A program made the translations under genes and the position numbers. Shown one piece after another: positions 1 to 8,536 of a stretch of 64,000 bases of DNA. The DNA lies in NCBI GenBank assembly GCA_017515465.1, contig JAFWFV010000005.1:1-64000 (forward strand). Reading direction: 5' to 3'. The notes beneath the pieces are model-generated. The model searched no databases, was not told the DNA's origin, and worked only from the letters and a program-made list of their open reading frames with translations. Positions within the stretch are counted from its first letter, which is position 1; the number at the start of each line of letters is the position of its first letter. Origin of the DNA: Clostridiales bacterium (GTDB lineage: Bacteria; Bacillota; Clostridia; Saccharofermentanales; Saccharofermentanaceae).

Positions 1-98
1 GACCCGTTAAGGCCATATTCCTTCGAAAGATAATCGCTTCCATAACCTTCGCAATGCTTCTCGTAAATCTCTTTCTTAACTTCAAAACTGTATTTCAT
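1..98 (-). CDS. Transposase OrfA N-terminus (partial)
   Basis: An ATG at 98-96 opens a frame that runs off the window. The visible peptide begins MKYSFEVKKEIYEKHCEG and continues with DYLSKEYGLNG. This resembles the start of the helix-turn-helix DNA-binding domain of IS3-family OrfA proteins, which usually begin MKYSFE and carry a LAKKYG-like turn. Only about 32 residues are visible, so the family call rests on the N-terminal pattern and on the adjacent terminal repeat. Confidence 0.55.
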   Translation of the reverse strand, partial: MKYSFEVKKEIYEKHCEGYGSDYLSKEYGLNG

Positions 99-104
99 AT
101 AAAG

Positions 105-131
105 ACCCCTAAAGTGTTCAACTTTAGGGGT
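105..131. repeat. Terminal hairpin of the insertion sequence
   Basis: ACCCCTAAAGT at 105-115 and ACTTTAGGGGT at 121-131 are a perfect 11-bp inverted repeat around a 5-base loop. It lies between the IS end and the transposase start, where it could bind transposase or shield the transposase from outside transcription. Such subterminal hairpins are common in IS elements. Confidence 0.7.
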
Positions 132-189
132 TCACTTCATGCGGCTGCGGGGGTATGCAAATTATATATGCCCTTGAGAAATCAATCTC

Positions 190-624
190 TCACTGCATTA
201 TAGCGAACTTGATGACGCACTTTACTGCGACCTGTCCGTCGACTGTTGCGGTTGCTTCGCCCATTCCTACGGGACCTCTGATGGCAGTGATCTTTGTCTC
301 GAGACGGACAACATCGCCGGGAACGATGGGACGCTTGAACTTGCAGTTATCGATACCTGCAAATACGGCGATCTTGCCCTTGAACTCAGGCTGGCAGAGG
401 ATGGCAACTGCACCTGTCTGTGCGAGCATCTCAACTGTGAGAACACCGGGAACGATAGGCTCACCGGGAAAGTGTCCTGCAAAGAAAGGCTCATTATATG
501 TGATGTTCTTGTAAGCGATGCAGTACTGTCCAGGCTCATAGTCCTCAACCTTGTCGATCAGCAGGAAAGGCTGACGGTGAGGAAGGATCTCCATGATCTG
601 CTTGATGTTAAGTGAATTAGCCAT
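190..624 (-). CDS. fabZ: 3-hydroxyacyl-ACP dehydratase FabZ
   Basis: FabZ removes water from 3-hydroxyacyl-ACP in the elongation cycle of type II fatty acid synthesis in the cytoplasm. The 144-residue length is typical. The hot-dog fold signature HFPGEPIVPG carries the catalytic His51, and Glu65 in VEMLAQ is the partner acid. It is the last gene of the visible fab operon, 15 bases after fabF. In related Clostridia accB, accC, accD and accA usually follow or interleave with fabZ. None is present here and the IS end lies about 55 bases downstream, so the operon may have been cut or rearranged. Confidence 0.96.
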   Translation of the reverse strand: MANSLNIKQIMEILPHRQPFLLIDKVEDYEPGQYCIAYKNITYNEPFFAGHFPGEPIVPGVLTVEMLAQTGAVAILCQPEFKGKIAVFAGIDNCKFKRPIVPGDVVRLETKITAIRGPVGMGEATATVDGQVAVKCVIKFAIMQ

Positions 625-639
625 TGATTGCCTCCTTGA

Positions 640-1872
640 TCATTCTTCGTATTTCTTTACGATAAGGGTTGCATTGTGTCCGCCGAAACCGAGATTGTTG
701 GTCATCGCATAGCGGATATCCCTGTTCTTGGGCTCTCCGAAAGTATAGTCGAGATCGCACTCTTCACCGGGATTCTTTGAACCAGCCGTTACGTGAACGT
801 ATCCGTCCTCGATCGCCTTGACGCATGTGATGAGCTCAACTCCACCTGCACCGCCCAGGAGATGTCCGATCATGGACTTTGTGGAGTTGATGGATACCTT
901 GTATGCATCCTCCCCGAAAGCGTACTTGATGGCTCTGGTCTCAAACAGGTCATTGTGGTGTGTGGATGTGCCGTGAGCGTTGATGTAATCAACATCAGAG
1001 GGCTTGATGCCTGCTTCCTTCATGGCGATGATCATTGCAGTTCCTGCACCTGATCCGTCCTCTGCAGGTGATGTGATGTGGAAAGCGTCGCATGTTGCGC
1101 CGTAACCTACGACCTCAGCCAGGATCTTTGCTCCTCTGGCCCTGGCATGCTCCAGTTCCTCGAGGATGACTACGCCTGCACCCTCACCTATTACGAATCC
1201 GTCACGGTCCTGATCGAAGGGTCTGGATGCCGTCTCGGGATCCTCATTTGTTGAAAGAGCGGTAAGAGCATTAAAGCCCTGTACGCCGGACATGCAGATG
1301 GCTGCCTCACAACCGCCTGCGACCATTACGTCTGCCTCATCGTACTTGACTGACTTGAATGCGTCACCGATGGAGTGCGCGCCTGTTGCGCATGCAGTTA
1401 CGATACAGGTGTTCTTGCCCTTCATTCCATACTTGATGGAGATGTTTGCAGATGCCATGTTAGCGATCATCATGGGGATGTAGAGAGGGGCAACCTTCTT
1501 GCCCTGGCTCATCTTGACCTGCTCTCTCTCGTGAGCCTGCATGGAACCGATACCTGAACTGACGATAACACCTACGCGGTAGGGATCTTCCTTTGTCATG
1601 TCAAGGCCTGATTCATCTACTGCCTGAGTTGCAGCTGCAACAGCATACTGTGAGAACAGTTCCATCCTCTTTGCAGTCTTGAAATCCATGTACTTTGTAA
1701 CGTCGAAATCCTTGACCTCTGCTGCCAGGTGGACCTTGCACTCAGATGTGTCGAACTTCGTGATGGGAGCAACAGCTGTCTTGCCCTTTTTCAGACCTGC
1801 CCAGAATGACTCAACGTCATTTCCGAGAGGTGTGATGGCACCCATTCCTGTGATAACAACTCTTCTAGCCAT
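640..1872 (-). CDS. fabF: Beta-ketoacyl-ACP synthase II FabF
   Basis: FabF condenses malonyl-ACP with the growing acyl-ACP. The 410-residue protein has the full KAS II triad: Cys161 in TACATGAHS, His300 in NAHGTST and His337 in KSMIGHLLGGAGG. It lies between fabG and fabZ. Gram-positive operons often place accB between fabF and fabZ, but the 15-base gap here leaves no room for it. The ATG at 1872 follows a GGAGGA-type ribosome binding site. Confidence 0.97.
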   Translation of the reverse strand: MARRVVITGMGAITPLGNDVESFWAGLKKGKTAVAPITKFDTSECKVHLAAEVKDFDVTKYMDFKTAKRMELFSQYAVAAATQAVDESGLDMTKEDPYRVGVIVSSGIGSMQAHEREQVKMSQGKKVAPLYIPMMIANMASANISIKYGMKGKNTCIVTACATGAHSIGDAFKSVKYDEADVMVAGGCEAAICMSGVQGFNALTALSTNEDPETASRPFDQDRDGFVIGEGAGVVILEELEHARARGAKILAEVVGYGATCDAFHITSPAEDGSGAGTAMIIAMKEAGIKPSDVDYINAHGTSTHHNDLFETRAIKYAFGEDAYKVSINSTKSMIGHLLGGAGGVELITCVKAIEDGYVHVTAGSKNPGEECDLDYTFGEPKNRDIRYAMTNNLGFGGHNATLIVKKYEE

Positions 1873-1895
1873 ATCCTGATCTCCTCCAAACCTGA

Positions 1896-2630
1896 TTACA
1901 TATGCATGCCGCCATCAACGCTGATGACCTGGCCTGTGATGTAAGATGCACTGTCTGATGCGAGGAAACCTACACAGTTGGCGATATCCTCAACCTGTCC
2001 GTAACGCTTCATGGGGATAGCCTCCAGCATTGCTTCCTTGACCTTGTCGGGAAGTACTGCCGTCATGGGCGTCTCAACATATCCGGGAGCGATCGCGTTA
2101 CATGTAACACCGCGGGAAGCGAGCTCTCTGGCAACTGACTTTGTAAGGCCGATGATGCCTGCCTTGGATGCGGAGTAGTTGACCTGACCCGCATTGCCCT
2201 GGATCCCTACGATAGAACTGATGGATACGATCCTGCCGGATCTCTGCTTCATCATGATGGGAGCAGCTGCTCTGGTGAAGTTATATGTACCCTTGAGGTT
2301 TACTGCAACAACGAGATCGAAATCCTCTTCCTTCATCCTTACGAAGAGACCGTCTCTGGTGATGCCTGCATTGTTTACGAGAACATCAACAGAACCGAAC
2401 TCGGAATTAACTTCTTCTACAACCTTGTTGACCTCTTCGGAGTTTGTTACGTTGCACTGGTATGCCTTTGTCTGTACTCCGAGAGATGCGATCTCCTTTG
2501 CAGTCTCCTCTGAATTCTCGATGGGGCATGCATCAACGATGACGATGTTGAATCCGTCATTTGCGAGCTTTGTCGCGATTGCCTTGCCTATACCTCTTGC
2601 GCTTCCTGTTACGATTGCTGTCTTAGCCAT
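1896..2630 (-). CDS. fabG: 3-oxoacyl-ACP reductase FabG
   Basis: FabG reduces 3-oxoacyl-ACP with NADPH. It is a 244-residue short-chain dehydrogenase with the cofactor loop TGSARGIG near residue 8, the NNAG motif at 86-89, and the catalytic Ser139-Tyr152-Lys156 triad (YSASK). The start codon overlaps the end of fabD by 8 bases, and an AAGGAGG site lies inside the fabD end, so the two are probably translationally coupled. Confidence 0.97.
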   Translation of the reverse strand: MAKTAIVTGSARGIGKAIATKLANDGFNIVIVDACPIENSEETAKEIASLGVQTKAYQCNVTNSEEVNKVVEEVNSEFGSVDVLVNNAGITRDGLFVRMKEEDFDLVVAVNLKGTYNFTRAAAPIMMKQRSGRIVSISSIVGIQGNAGQVNYSASKAGIIGLTKSVARELASRGVTCNAIAPGYVETPMTAVLPDKVKEAMLEAIPMKRYGQVEDIANCVGFLASDSASYITGQVISVDGGMHM

Positions 2631-3543
2631 TGAGGGCCTCCTTTACTTTATCGATATCCTCTACTGTAGATACGTTGATCACCGGGATCTCCGGGACCGT
2701 CTTCTTAACAAATCCTGCTATTGTCTTGCCGGGACCGATCTCGATTATGAGCTCCACGCCAAGATCCTTCATTACTCTCATGGACTGTTCCCACATAACA
2801 GGTGATGACACCTGCGTCTGGAGAAGGTCTCTGATCTTTGATGTATCGTTTACGATCTCCGCATTGCAGTTTGCAATGTAAGGAACCTTGAGATCTGAAA
2901 CAGTTGTCTCATCCAGGTATTTACGGAGATTATCACCTGCGGGCTTCAGCATGGGTGAATGGAAAGGTCCTGAGACATTGAGCTGGACCACCTTCCTGGC
3001 ACCTGCTTCGGAGAGGAGGGGCATGGCCTTTTCCACTGCTTCCTTCTTACCTGTAATGACTATCTGTCCGGGGCAGTTGTAGTTAGCCATCGTACATCCG
3101 TCTATATCCTTGATAACGTTCTCGATAACTTCACTGTCCAGACCGATGACAGCTGCCATGGTCCCCTCGCCTGCGGGAACGGTGTTGCTCATGAGGCTGC
3201 CTCTGATCCTGGTGAGCTTGACTGCATCTGAAAAAGTCATGGCGCCTGATGCAACGAGTGCACAGTACTCACCCAGTGACAGACCGCCGGTGATGTCAGG
3301 TGTGATGCCTGCATCGGTAAGCGCCTTTGTCATGATCATACAGGCTGTTACGAGAGCAGGCTGCGTGAACTCTGTGATGTTGATGTCATCATTCTCCTCA
3401 AAGAGGAGCTTTTCCATGTCTATCCCGGAAGCATCAGATGCCTCGGCGATCATGTCCTTTGCCCAGTCGAAGGAATCGACAAAGTCCTTTGCCATTCCGA
3501 TCTTCTGAGCTCCCTGTCCGGGATATGCAAATGCGATCTTCAT
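2623..3543 (-). CDS. fabD: Malonyl-CoA:ACP transacylase FabD
   Basis: FabD moves the malonyl group from CoA to acyl carrier protein. The 306-residue protein shows the GQGAQ N-terminal motif, the nucleophile Ser89 in GLSLGEY and the catalytic His195 in GPFHSPML. It sits between fabK and fabG. Its carrier-protein partner, acpP, is usual in this operon type but is absent from the cluster and must be encoded elsewhere. Confidence 0.97.
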   Translation of the reverse strand: MKIAFAYPGQGAQKIGMAKDFVDSFDWAKDMIAEASDASGIDMEKLLFEENDDINITEFTQPALVTACMIMTKALTDAGITPDITGGLSLGEYCALVASGAMTFSDAVKLTRIRGSLMSNTVPAGEGTMAAVIGLDSEVIENVIKDIDGCTMANYNCPGQIVITGKKEAVEKAMPLLSEAGARKVVQLNVSGPFHSPMLKPAGDNLRKYLDETTVSDLKVPYIANCNAEIVNDTSKIRDLLQTQVSSPVMWEQSMRVMKDLGVELIIEIGPGKTIAGFVKKTVPEIPVINVSTVEDIDKVKEALNG

Positions 3544-3549
3544 TTATCC

Positions 3550-4479
3550 TCAGATCTCCCTTCCCATGAGTTTTGCCGCATCGGCAAACATTGTCTCAAC
3601 GATGACCTTTGCAGGACGCTGCTCGTTTACGAGACCTGCGATCTGACCTGCCATGAAGGTTCCCTCGTTCTTGTCACCGTCTACTACGGCCTTGCGGAGA
3701 CTGCCTACGGTGAGTCCCTCCAGCTCCTCGAATGTTACGCCGGATGCCTCCATCTCCAGGTACTTGTTGGAGAGGGCATTCCTGATCTGTCTTACGGGAT
3801 GACCATATGATCTGCCGGTAACTCTGGTTGAGTTGTCCTTTGCCTTCAGGACCATGTCCTTGTAGTTCTGGTGAACGTTTACCTCATCGCATGCGCAGAA
3901 TACTGTTCCGCACTGAACGCCCTCGGCACCCAGCATGAATGCTGCCGCAACTCCCCTGCCGTCAGCGATTCCGCCTGCAGCGATAACGGGAATGGATACT
4001 GCATCTACAACCTGGGGAACCAGTGTCATGGTCGTTGCCTCACCGATATGTCCGCCGGACTCTGTTCCTTCTGCAATAACAGCGGATGCTCCGCACTTTT
4101 CCATCCTCTTGGCAAGTGCTACGCCTGCTATGACGGGGATTACGATGATGCCTGCTTCCTTCCACATTTCCATGTATTTCTCAGGTGAACCTGCACCTGT
4201 TGTAACCACCTTTACCTTTTCCTCAGCGATGACCTTTGCGATCTCCTCTGCCCTGGGGTTCATGAGCATCAGGTTTACGCCAAAGGGCTTGTCCGTTGCT
4301 TCACGGCACTTTTTGATCTGGTCGCGGAGCCAGTTCTCGTCTGCGCCTCCGACACCGATTATTCCGAGACCGCCGGCCTCAGATACTGCAGCTGCGATGT
4401 GCCAGTCTGCAACCCATGCCATGCCGCCCTGAAAGATGGGGTATTTGATTCCTACTAATTCTGTGATCCTGGTAGACAT
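3550..4479 (-). CDS. fabK: FMN-dependent enoyl-ACP reductase II FabK
   Basis: FabK catalyses the last reduction of each elongation round and is the triclosan-insensitive alternative to FabI. The 309-residue protein is a TIM-barrel flavoprotein of the nitronate monooxygenase-like superfamily. It opens with the IKYPIFQGGMAW motif and carries glycine-rich flavin-phosphate segments (IAAGGIADGRG, then MLGAEGVQCGT). Its place between fabH and fabD supports FabK over a stand-alone nitronate monooxygenase. A GGAAGGAGA site precedes the ATG. Confidence 0.95.
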   Translation of the reverse strand: MSTRITELVGIKYPIFQGGMAWVADWHIAAAVSEAGGLGIIGVGGADENWLRDQIKKCREATDKPFGVNLMLMNPRAEEIAKVIAEEKVKVVTTGAGSPEKYMEMWKEAGIIVIPVIAGVALAKRMEKCGASAVIAEGTESGGHIGEATTMTLVPQVVDAVSIPVIAAGGIADGRGVAAAFMLGAEGVQCGTVFCACDEVNVHQNYKDMVLKAKDNSTRVTGRSYGHPVRQIRNALSNKYLEMEASGVTFEELEGLTVGSLRKAVVDGDKNEGTFMAGQIAGLVNEQRPAKVIVETMFADAAKLMGREI

Positions 4480-4500
4480 ATCTGTTATCTCCTTCCTCGA

Positions 4501-5475
4501 TCAATATTCTATATAATTTGCTGCCCATGTAAGTCCGGCACCGAAGCTGGACATTACGATCTTCTGTCCCTTTTTGAGCTTGCCTTCCTTCTTCATCCTG
4601 TCGAGGAGATTGGGGATGCTCGCCGTTGAGATGTTGCCCGTGTCGTATACGGTCATGGGGAACTTCTCTATGTCCTGTCCGAGACGCTTTGCGATGGTCT
4701 CGATTATCCTGGCGTTTGCCTGATGGAGGATAAAATAATCCACATCGTTGAGATCGAACTCATACTTTGCCGACAGTTCCTTGATGATCTTGGGAACCTC
4801 TGTTACGGCAAATCTGAAAACGTCCCTGCCGTCCATCTGGAAGTAGGTATTCTTAAGGAATCCTTCCTCCTCCCATCTGTCGGGCTGCATCCTGGATTCG
4901 CATGTGAGGCACTCTGCCTTGTTGGATGTTGCATGCATTATGAACTTGTTAGCCGGCATGGTCTCATCAGCCTCTATGACTGCTGCACCTGCACCGTCGC
5001 CGAAGAGGATGCATGTTCCCCTGTCAGTCCAGTCTACATAGTTGGACAGGCACTCAGTACCTACCACGAGCGCCTTCCTGATATTTCCCGATTCCATGAA
5101 ACACTGTGCAGTGTTGAAAGCAACGAGCCATCCGGGGCATGCTGAACTGACGTCAAAGCACATGCATCCGTCGTTCCCTATGGCCTTCTGCACATAACAT
5201 GCCATGGAAGGGAACATCTTGTCGGGTGTTGAACATGCCGTTACTATGAGATCTATCTCTGAAGCGGATACGCCCGCATCCTCCAATGCCCTCTGGGCTG
5301 CGATGCCGCCCATGTAGGACGGTACTTCCTTCATGTGATCAGCGATGTGGCGGGTCTTGATACCCGTTCTTTCCATGATCCATTCATCACTTGTTTCGAC
5401 TATCCCTGACAGATCGTCGTTAGTCAATAATTTCTCGGGCAAGTATGAACCAAGCCCTGTGATCCTGCCTGTCAT
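4501..5475 (-). CDS. fabH: Beta-ketoacyl-ACP synthase III FabH
   Basis: FabH starts fatty acid synthesis by condensing an acyl-CoA primer with malonyl-ACP. From the chosen start it has 324 residues, the usual length, with the triad Cys113 (SSACPGW), His250 (LHQANARI) and Asn280 (GNISTAS). The frame is open to 5514, but GGGAGG at 5486-5481 lies 5 bases before the ATG at 5475, and the protein then begins MTGRITGLGSYLP like its relatives. It is the first gene after a promoter with a FabT-like operator. Confidence 0.96.
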   Translation of the reverse strand: MTGRITGLGSYLPEKLLTNDDLSGIVETSDEWIMERTGIKTRHIADHMKEVPSYMGGIAAQRALEDAGVSASEIDLIVTACSTPDKMFPSMACYVQKAIGNDGCMCFDVSSACPGWLVAFNTAQCFMESGNIRKALVVGTECLSNYVDWTDRGTCILFGDGAGAAVIEADETMPANKFIMHATSNKAECLTCESRMQPDRWEEEGFLKNTYFQMDGRDVFRFAVTEVPKIIKELSAKYEFDLNDVDYFILHQANARIIETIAKRLGQDIEKFPMTVYDTGNISTASIPNLLDRMKKEGKLKKGQKIVMSSFGAGLTWAANYIEY

Positions 5476-5530
5476 CTGTTCCTCCCTATACTCCGTGGCA
5501 GCCATACAGACCATACTCCACGTTAAATAG

Positions 5531-5543
5531 TTTGATTATCAAA
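5531..5543. promoter_or_regulatory. FabT-type operator upstream of fabH
   Basis: TTTGATTATCAAA is a perfect 13-base palindrome with a central T. It matches the FabT consensus of streptococci and relatives (an A.TTTGATTATCAAA.T core). It touches the -10 box and covers the likely start site of the fab promoter, where bound repressor would block transcription. FabT is a MarR-family repressor that senses acyl-ACP. No fabT gene lies in this window. Confidence 0.75.
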
Positions 5544-5571
5544 GTATTGCACAGAATCCCCACATCGTCAA
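5543..5571 (-). promoter_or_regulatory. Promoter of the fabH-fabZ operon
   Basis: On the minus strand TTGACG (5571-5566) and AATACT (5548-5543) are separated by 17 bases, and TG one base before the -10 box gives an extended -10. The -35 box lies just beyond the stop codon of the preceding peptidase-like gene. The FabT-like palindrome begins at the edge of the -10 box. Confidence 0.7.
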
Positions 5572-5574
5572 GCA

Positions 5575-6207
5575 TCACAGGGTATTTACGTCTTCTATGT
5601 AACAAAAACTTACAGCTACACTAAATTTCTTCAGACTCTCAATATCTATTTTGTACCTTCTGCCCCAGGAGGACACTACGAACATGTCTTTTTCGGCGTC
5701 GTAATCGGTTACCGTAACGAAGTGCTGGCCTATTGTCTCATCCATATACCCGGGGGTATCGCTTATGAGCTTTACGTTTTCAAAAGGAGCCCTGACCAGC
5801 ATTATGACGGGCGTATCCTTGGCCAGTACCGCCCTGGTCTTGTTAACGAAATCCCTCCTGAATGACCTGACCCTGCATTCGACTTTCTGAGAGGCTGCGA
5901 GCTTTCTAAGGCCTCTCTTGAGCCTGTGCATGGTGAGGCCGAAGCTGCCCAGGAATTCCCTGCCGGCAATGTTCATGGGCTTTATCTTGAACGGGAGCAT
6001 AATGGGCCTGATATAAGCGGATGCATCGCTCATCATCTGCAGGTACGTATCCCTGTCGACCTCGGTCATGCCCCGGAGGTGGAGGAGGCTGTCGAGGCCC
6101 GCGATTATCCCGCAGCCGGAATTGACCAGGATCTTGTCCTCGTACCACATCTGGCTGCCGCCGTATGAGGGCCTGCCGCCCTTGCTGACACAGGATACGG
6201 GTATCAT
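5575..6207 (-). CDS. Papain-like (C39-type) cysteine peptidase homologue
   Basis: The 210-residue protein looks like a papain-fold cysteine peptidase domain. A candidate nucleophile Cys32 lies in VNSGCGIIAGLDSLLHL, and a candidate His162 lies in GQHFVTVTDYD, followed by the SSWG strand that usually holds the third active residue. No signal peptide is evident, so it may act in the cytoplasm. The frame is open to 6231, but the ATG at 6207 overlaps the asparaginase stop as ATGA and follows AGAGGTGG, so translation is probably coupled. The asparaginase neighbour suggests an amide- or peptide-related role, but the substrate cannot be read from the sequence. Confidence 0.6.
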   Translation of the reverse strand: MIPVSCVSKGGRPSYGGSQMWYEDKILVNSGCGIIAGLDSLLHLRGMTEVDRDTYLQMMSDASAYIRPIMLPFKIKPMNIAGREFLGSFGLTMHRLKRGLRKLAASQKVECRVRSFRRDFVNKTRAVLAKDTPVIMLVRAPFENVKLISDTPGYMDETIGQHFVTVTDYDAEKDMFVVSSWGRRYKIDIESLKKFSVAVSFCYIEDVNTL

Positions 6208-7130
6208 CCCATTACCACCTCTGCCCAGCATCCCTCGAAAGGCATGTTGGAGAGTATCCTGACACCGGCATCCTCCAGCCTCTTCCTGCTCTCATATATG
6301 TTTCCGCGCGCAGGACACGGACCCATGTAGCATGGAATGTTCCTGTCTGCGGCCCTCCTGACCAGATCCTCCAGTCCTTTGGAATCGGCGGTTCCCGAAT
6401 GGTAGCTCTCTATGAGGATGGCTTCCACGCCCTCCAGGGAGTATGACCCGTAAGGGATGCCCGGTGCTGCAGGGATGGACATTATGCCGCCCTTGACGCC
6501 TGCTCCGCTGATAAAGGCCTCAGCCCGCTTTTTGTATTCGCTGCTCCTGAAATCAGGCTTCTTCTTTGCAGTGGAATCCATGAAGGATCTTATGTCTCCC
6601 ATAATGTCCGGGGACTGGCAGCCCGAAGCGTGAACGAAGGTGGATTCACCCATGAAGCTGTCCCTGAACACTATGCCGAATGTCTTGCTGCCTATATTTC
6701 CGTCTATCGCCGCCCCCAGAAAACCCAGGGCAAGCTTGATATTGCCTGCGGCATCACTATTCTTTTCTGAAGGAGGGAGCTTGCTGCCCGTTATGACCAC
6801 CGGCCTGTTGATGTGTGAGAGCACCCTGACTGCCAGCTGCGCAAAATAGGCAATGCTGTCCGTTCCGTGAAGGATGAGTATGCCGTCCGGTCTGGTGCTT
6901 TCGATCGCTGACACTATGCCTGACAGAGCCATCCTGTAATCGGACACAGTCGCATTCTCGGATGAGTATCCTGCAGGGGCTGCGATGCTGTAGTTAAACC
7001 TGTCATCAATGGATGAGAAAAAATCCTGACCCCAGGCCAGGCCTGCCTGACGGACGATCCCGCCCTTGATCTCTGATGTTATCGTCCCTCCCAGGGAAAC
7101 TACGAGTATATTGCTCTTTGCCTTGGCCAT
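6204..7130 (-). CDS. L-asparaginase (type I/II fold)
   Basis: This enzyme hydrolyses asparagine to aspartate and ammonia. It has 308 residues from the chosen start. The first signature VSLGGTITS holds the nucleophilic Thr16, and the second, LHGTDSIAYFA, holds Thr90-Asp91. GSKLPPSEKNSDAAGN follows as expected. There is no signal peptide, which fits the cytoplasmic type. The start at 7130 is preceded by GGAGGATATGAA, and the longer open frame to 7169 lacks such a site. The cysteine peptidase homologue is coupled downstream. Confidence 0.9.
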   Translation of the reverse strand: MAKAKSNILVVSLGGTITSEIKGGIVRQAGLAWGQDFFSSIDDRFNYSIAAPAGYSSENATVSDYRMALSGIVSAIESTRPDGILILHGTDSIAYFAQLAVRVLSHINRPVVITGSKLPPSEKNSDAAGNIKLALGFLGAAIDGNIGSKTFGIVFRDSFMGESTFVHASGCQSPDIMGDIRSFMDSTAKKKPDFRSSEYKKRAEAFISGAGVKGGIMSIPAAPGIPYGSYSLEGVEAILIESYHSGTADSKGLEDLVRRAADRNIPCYMGPCPARGNIYESRKRLEDAGVRILSNMPFEGCWAEVVMG

Positions 7131-7196
7131 TTCATATCCTCCATCTGTTGTGGTAGAATCTGTATGCAATTAGGATAGCATAACGGGTTGGCTTTT

Positions 7197-7907
7197 ATGA
7201 ATGCTTTAGAAATAAATAATCTCACAAAGTCCTATAAGGACTTCACGCTCAGTGATCTCTGCCTCACCATCCCTGAAGGATCCATAACCGGATTCATCGG
7301 TGAGAACGGCGCCGGCAAGAGCACCACGATAAAGCTCATCCTCGGAGCGATCAAGAGGGACGGCGGAGACATTTCCATCCTCGGCAGCAACTCCTATGAT
7401 GACTCTATCAAGGAAGACATCGGTGTTGTTTTAGATGATGTTGGATTCCCGGGCTGCCTCACCGCAGTTCAGGTGGGAAACATAATGAGGAACGCGTACA
7501 AGAACTGGAGCGATGATCTGTATACTGACTATCTCAGAAAGCTCGGCATTCCGGATAAGAAACCCTTTTCTGACTTTTCCAGGGGAACGAGGATGAAGCT
7601 GGGATTTGCAGTCTGCATGAGCCATTCGCCCAGGCTCCTGCTGCTGGACGAGGCAACCGGCGGACTCGATCCCGTCGTAAGGGATGAGGTCACGACGATA
7701 ATCAAGGATTTCGCATCAGACGGCAAGCATTCCGTTCTGATCTCATCCCACATAGTCAGTGATCTGGAAAAGATCTGTGACAGGATCGCATTCATCCACC
7801 AGGGTCAGCTCCTGATGTGCAAGTCAAAAGAAGAGATCGCAGAGGAATACAGCGGCATGGGCCTGGAAGACCTTTTCCTCAAGATGGTCAAAGGAGAAAT
7901 GCAATGA
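7197..7907 (+). CDS. ABC transporter ATP-binding protein (YtrB-like)
   Basis: This is the ATPase subunit of a small ABC-2 exporter, 236 residues. It has Walker A GENGAGKST near residue 35, an unusual signature region FSRGTRMKLG in place of LSGGQ, and Walker B LLLLDEATGGLDP. The variant signature is typical of YtrB/BcrA-like exporters. The open frame begins at a TTG at 7188, but the ATG at 7197 gives MNALEINNLTKSY, the normal family start. A TTGTGG-17-TAGGAT promoter lies at 7148-7176. The stop overlaps the next start as ATGA, so the two subunits are coupled. Confidence 0.85.
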   Translation: MNALEINNLTKSYKDFTLSDLCLTIPEGSITGFIGENGAGKSTTIKLILGAIKRDGGDISILGSNSYDDSIKEDIGVVLDDVGFPGCLTAVQVGNIMRNAYKNWSDDLYTDYLRKLGIPDKKPFSDFSRGTRMKLGFAVCMSHSPRLLLLDEATGGLDPVVRDEVTTIIKDFASDGKHSVLISSHIVSDLEKICDRIAFIHQGQLLMCKSKEEIAEEYSGMGLEDLFLKMVKGEMQ

Positions 7908-8536
7908 AAGCACTCGTACTCAAAGATATATACATGATGCTCAAATACTGCAGATCCTTTTTCATGATCATAGCCGTATTTACACTGATATCGATCTTCA
8001 CAGAGAACAATCTGTTCTTTGCCATGTATCCCTGCCTGTTCGTATCACTGATCCCCAACTCTCTCCTGGCTTACGATGAGAGGAGCAAATGGGAGATCTA
8101 CGCATCCACAATGCCCGTTACCAGAGCGCAGATGGTATCTGCAAAATACATCGTGGGACTGATGATGCAGGGGATTACGCTGATAGTGTCTTCCATCGCA
8201 CTGGTAGTCAGGAGCCTGCGCTTCGGAGAATCTGTCATCCAGTCCGCTGCCCTGATCGGCGCGATGATCCCCCTCATGCTGCTCACCACTGCTCTGGGTC
8301 TGCCGGTAATGTTCAGGTTCGGAGTGGAAAAAGGAAGGATATTCTACTATGTCCTCGTAGGTCTGCTGGCAGCTCTGGCCGGCGGTTCATCATTTTTTAT
8401 AACCGGGGAGACCGGCGAAATACTCAAGAATACAGCATTCGCGATAATGCCGGCGCTGGTCCTGCTGCCCATCGTCATCAATGCTCTGTCCTGGTATCTG
8501 TCCTGCGTGTTCTACAAAAAGAGGGAATTCAATTAA
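7904..8536 (+). CDS. ABC-2 type transporter permease
   Basis: This 210-residue membrane protein starts at the ATGA overlap with the ATPase gene. About six hydrophobic segments follow the short cytoplasmic start MKALVLKDIYMML, a pattern typical of the small ABC-2 permeases paired with YtrB-like ATPases. The YDERSKWEIYASTMPVTR loop between segments is a hallmark of that permease group. Its 3' end overlaps the convergent glycosyltransferase gene by 8 bases. The substrate is unknown. Confidence 0.8.
   Translation: MKALVLKDIYMMLKYCRSFFMIIAVFTLISIFTENNLFFAMYPCLFVSLIPNSLLAYDERSKWEIYASTMPVTRAQMVSAKYIVGLMMQGITLIVSSIALVVRSLRFGESVIQSAALIGAMIPLMLLTTALGLPVMFRFGVEKGRIFYYVLVGLLAALAGGSSFFITGETGEILKNTAFAIMPALVLLPIVINALSWYLSCVFYKKREFN

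Larger units (their letters stand above)
1..134 (-). mobile_element. End of an IS3-like insertion sequence (cut by window start)
   Basis: The stretch holds the start of a transposase-like reading frame (98 down to 1) behind a terminal inverted repeat. Read on the minus strand the element would begin at 134 with TGAACCCC, the TG...CA type of end used by IS3-family elements. The outer limit is inferred from this motif, because the other end and the target duplication lie outside the window. It sits about 55 bases beyond the last gene of the fab operon. Confidence 0.6.
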
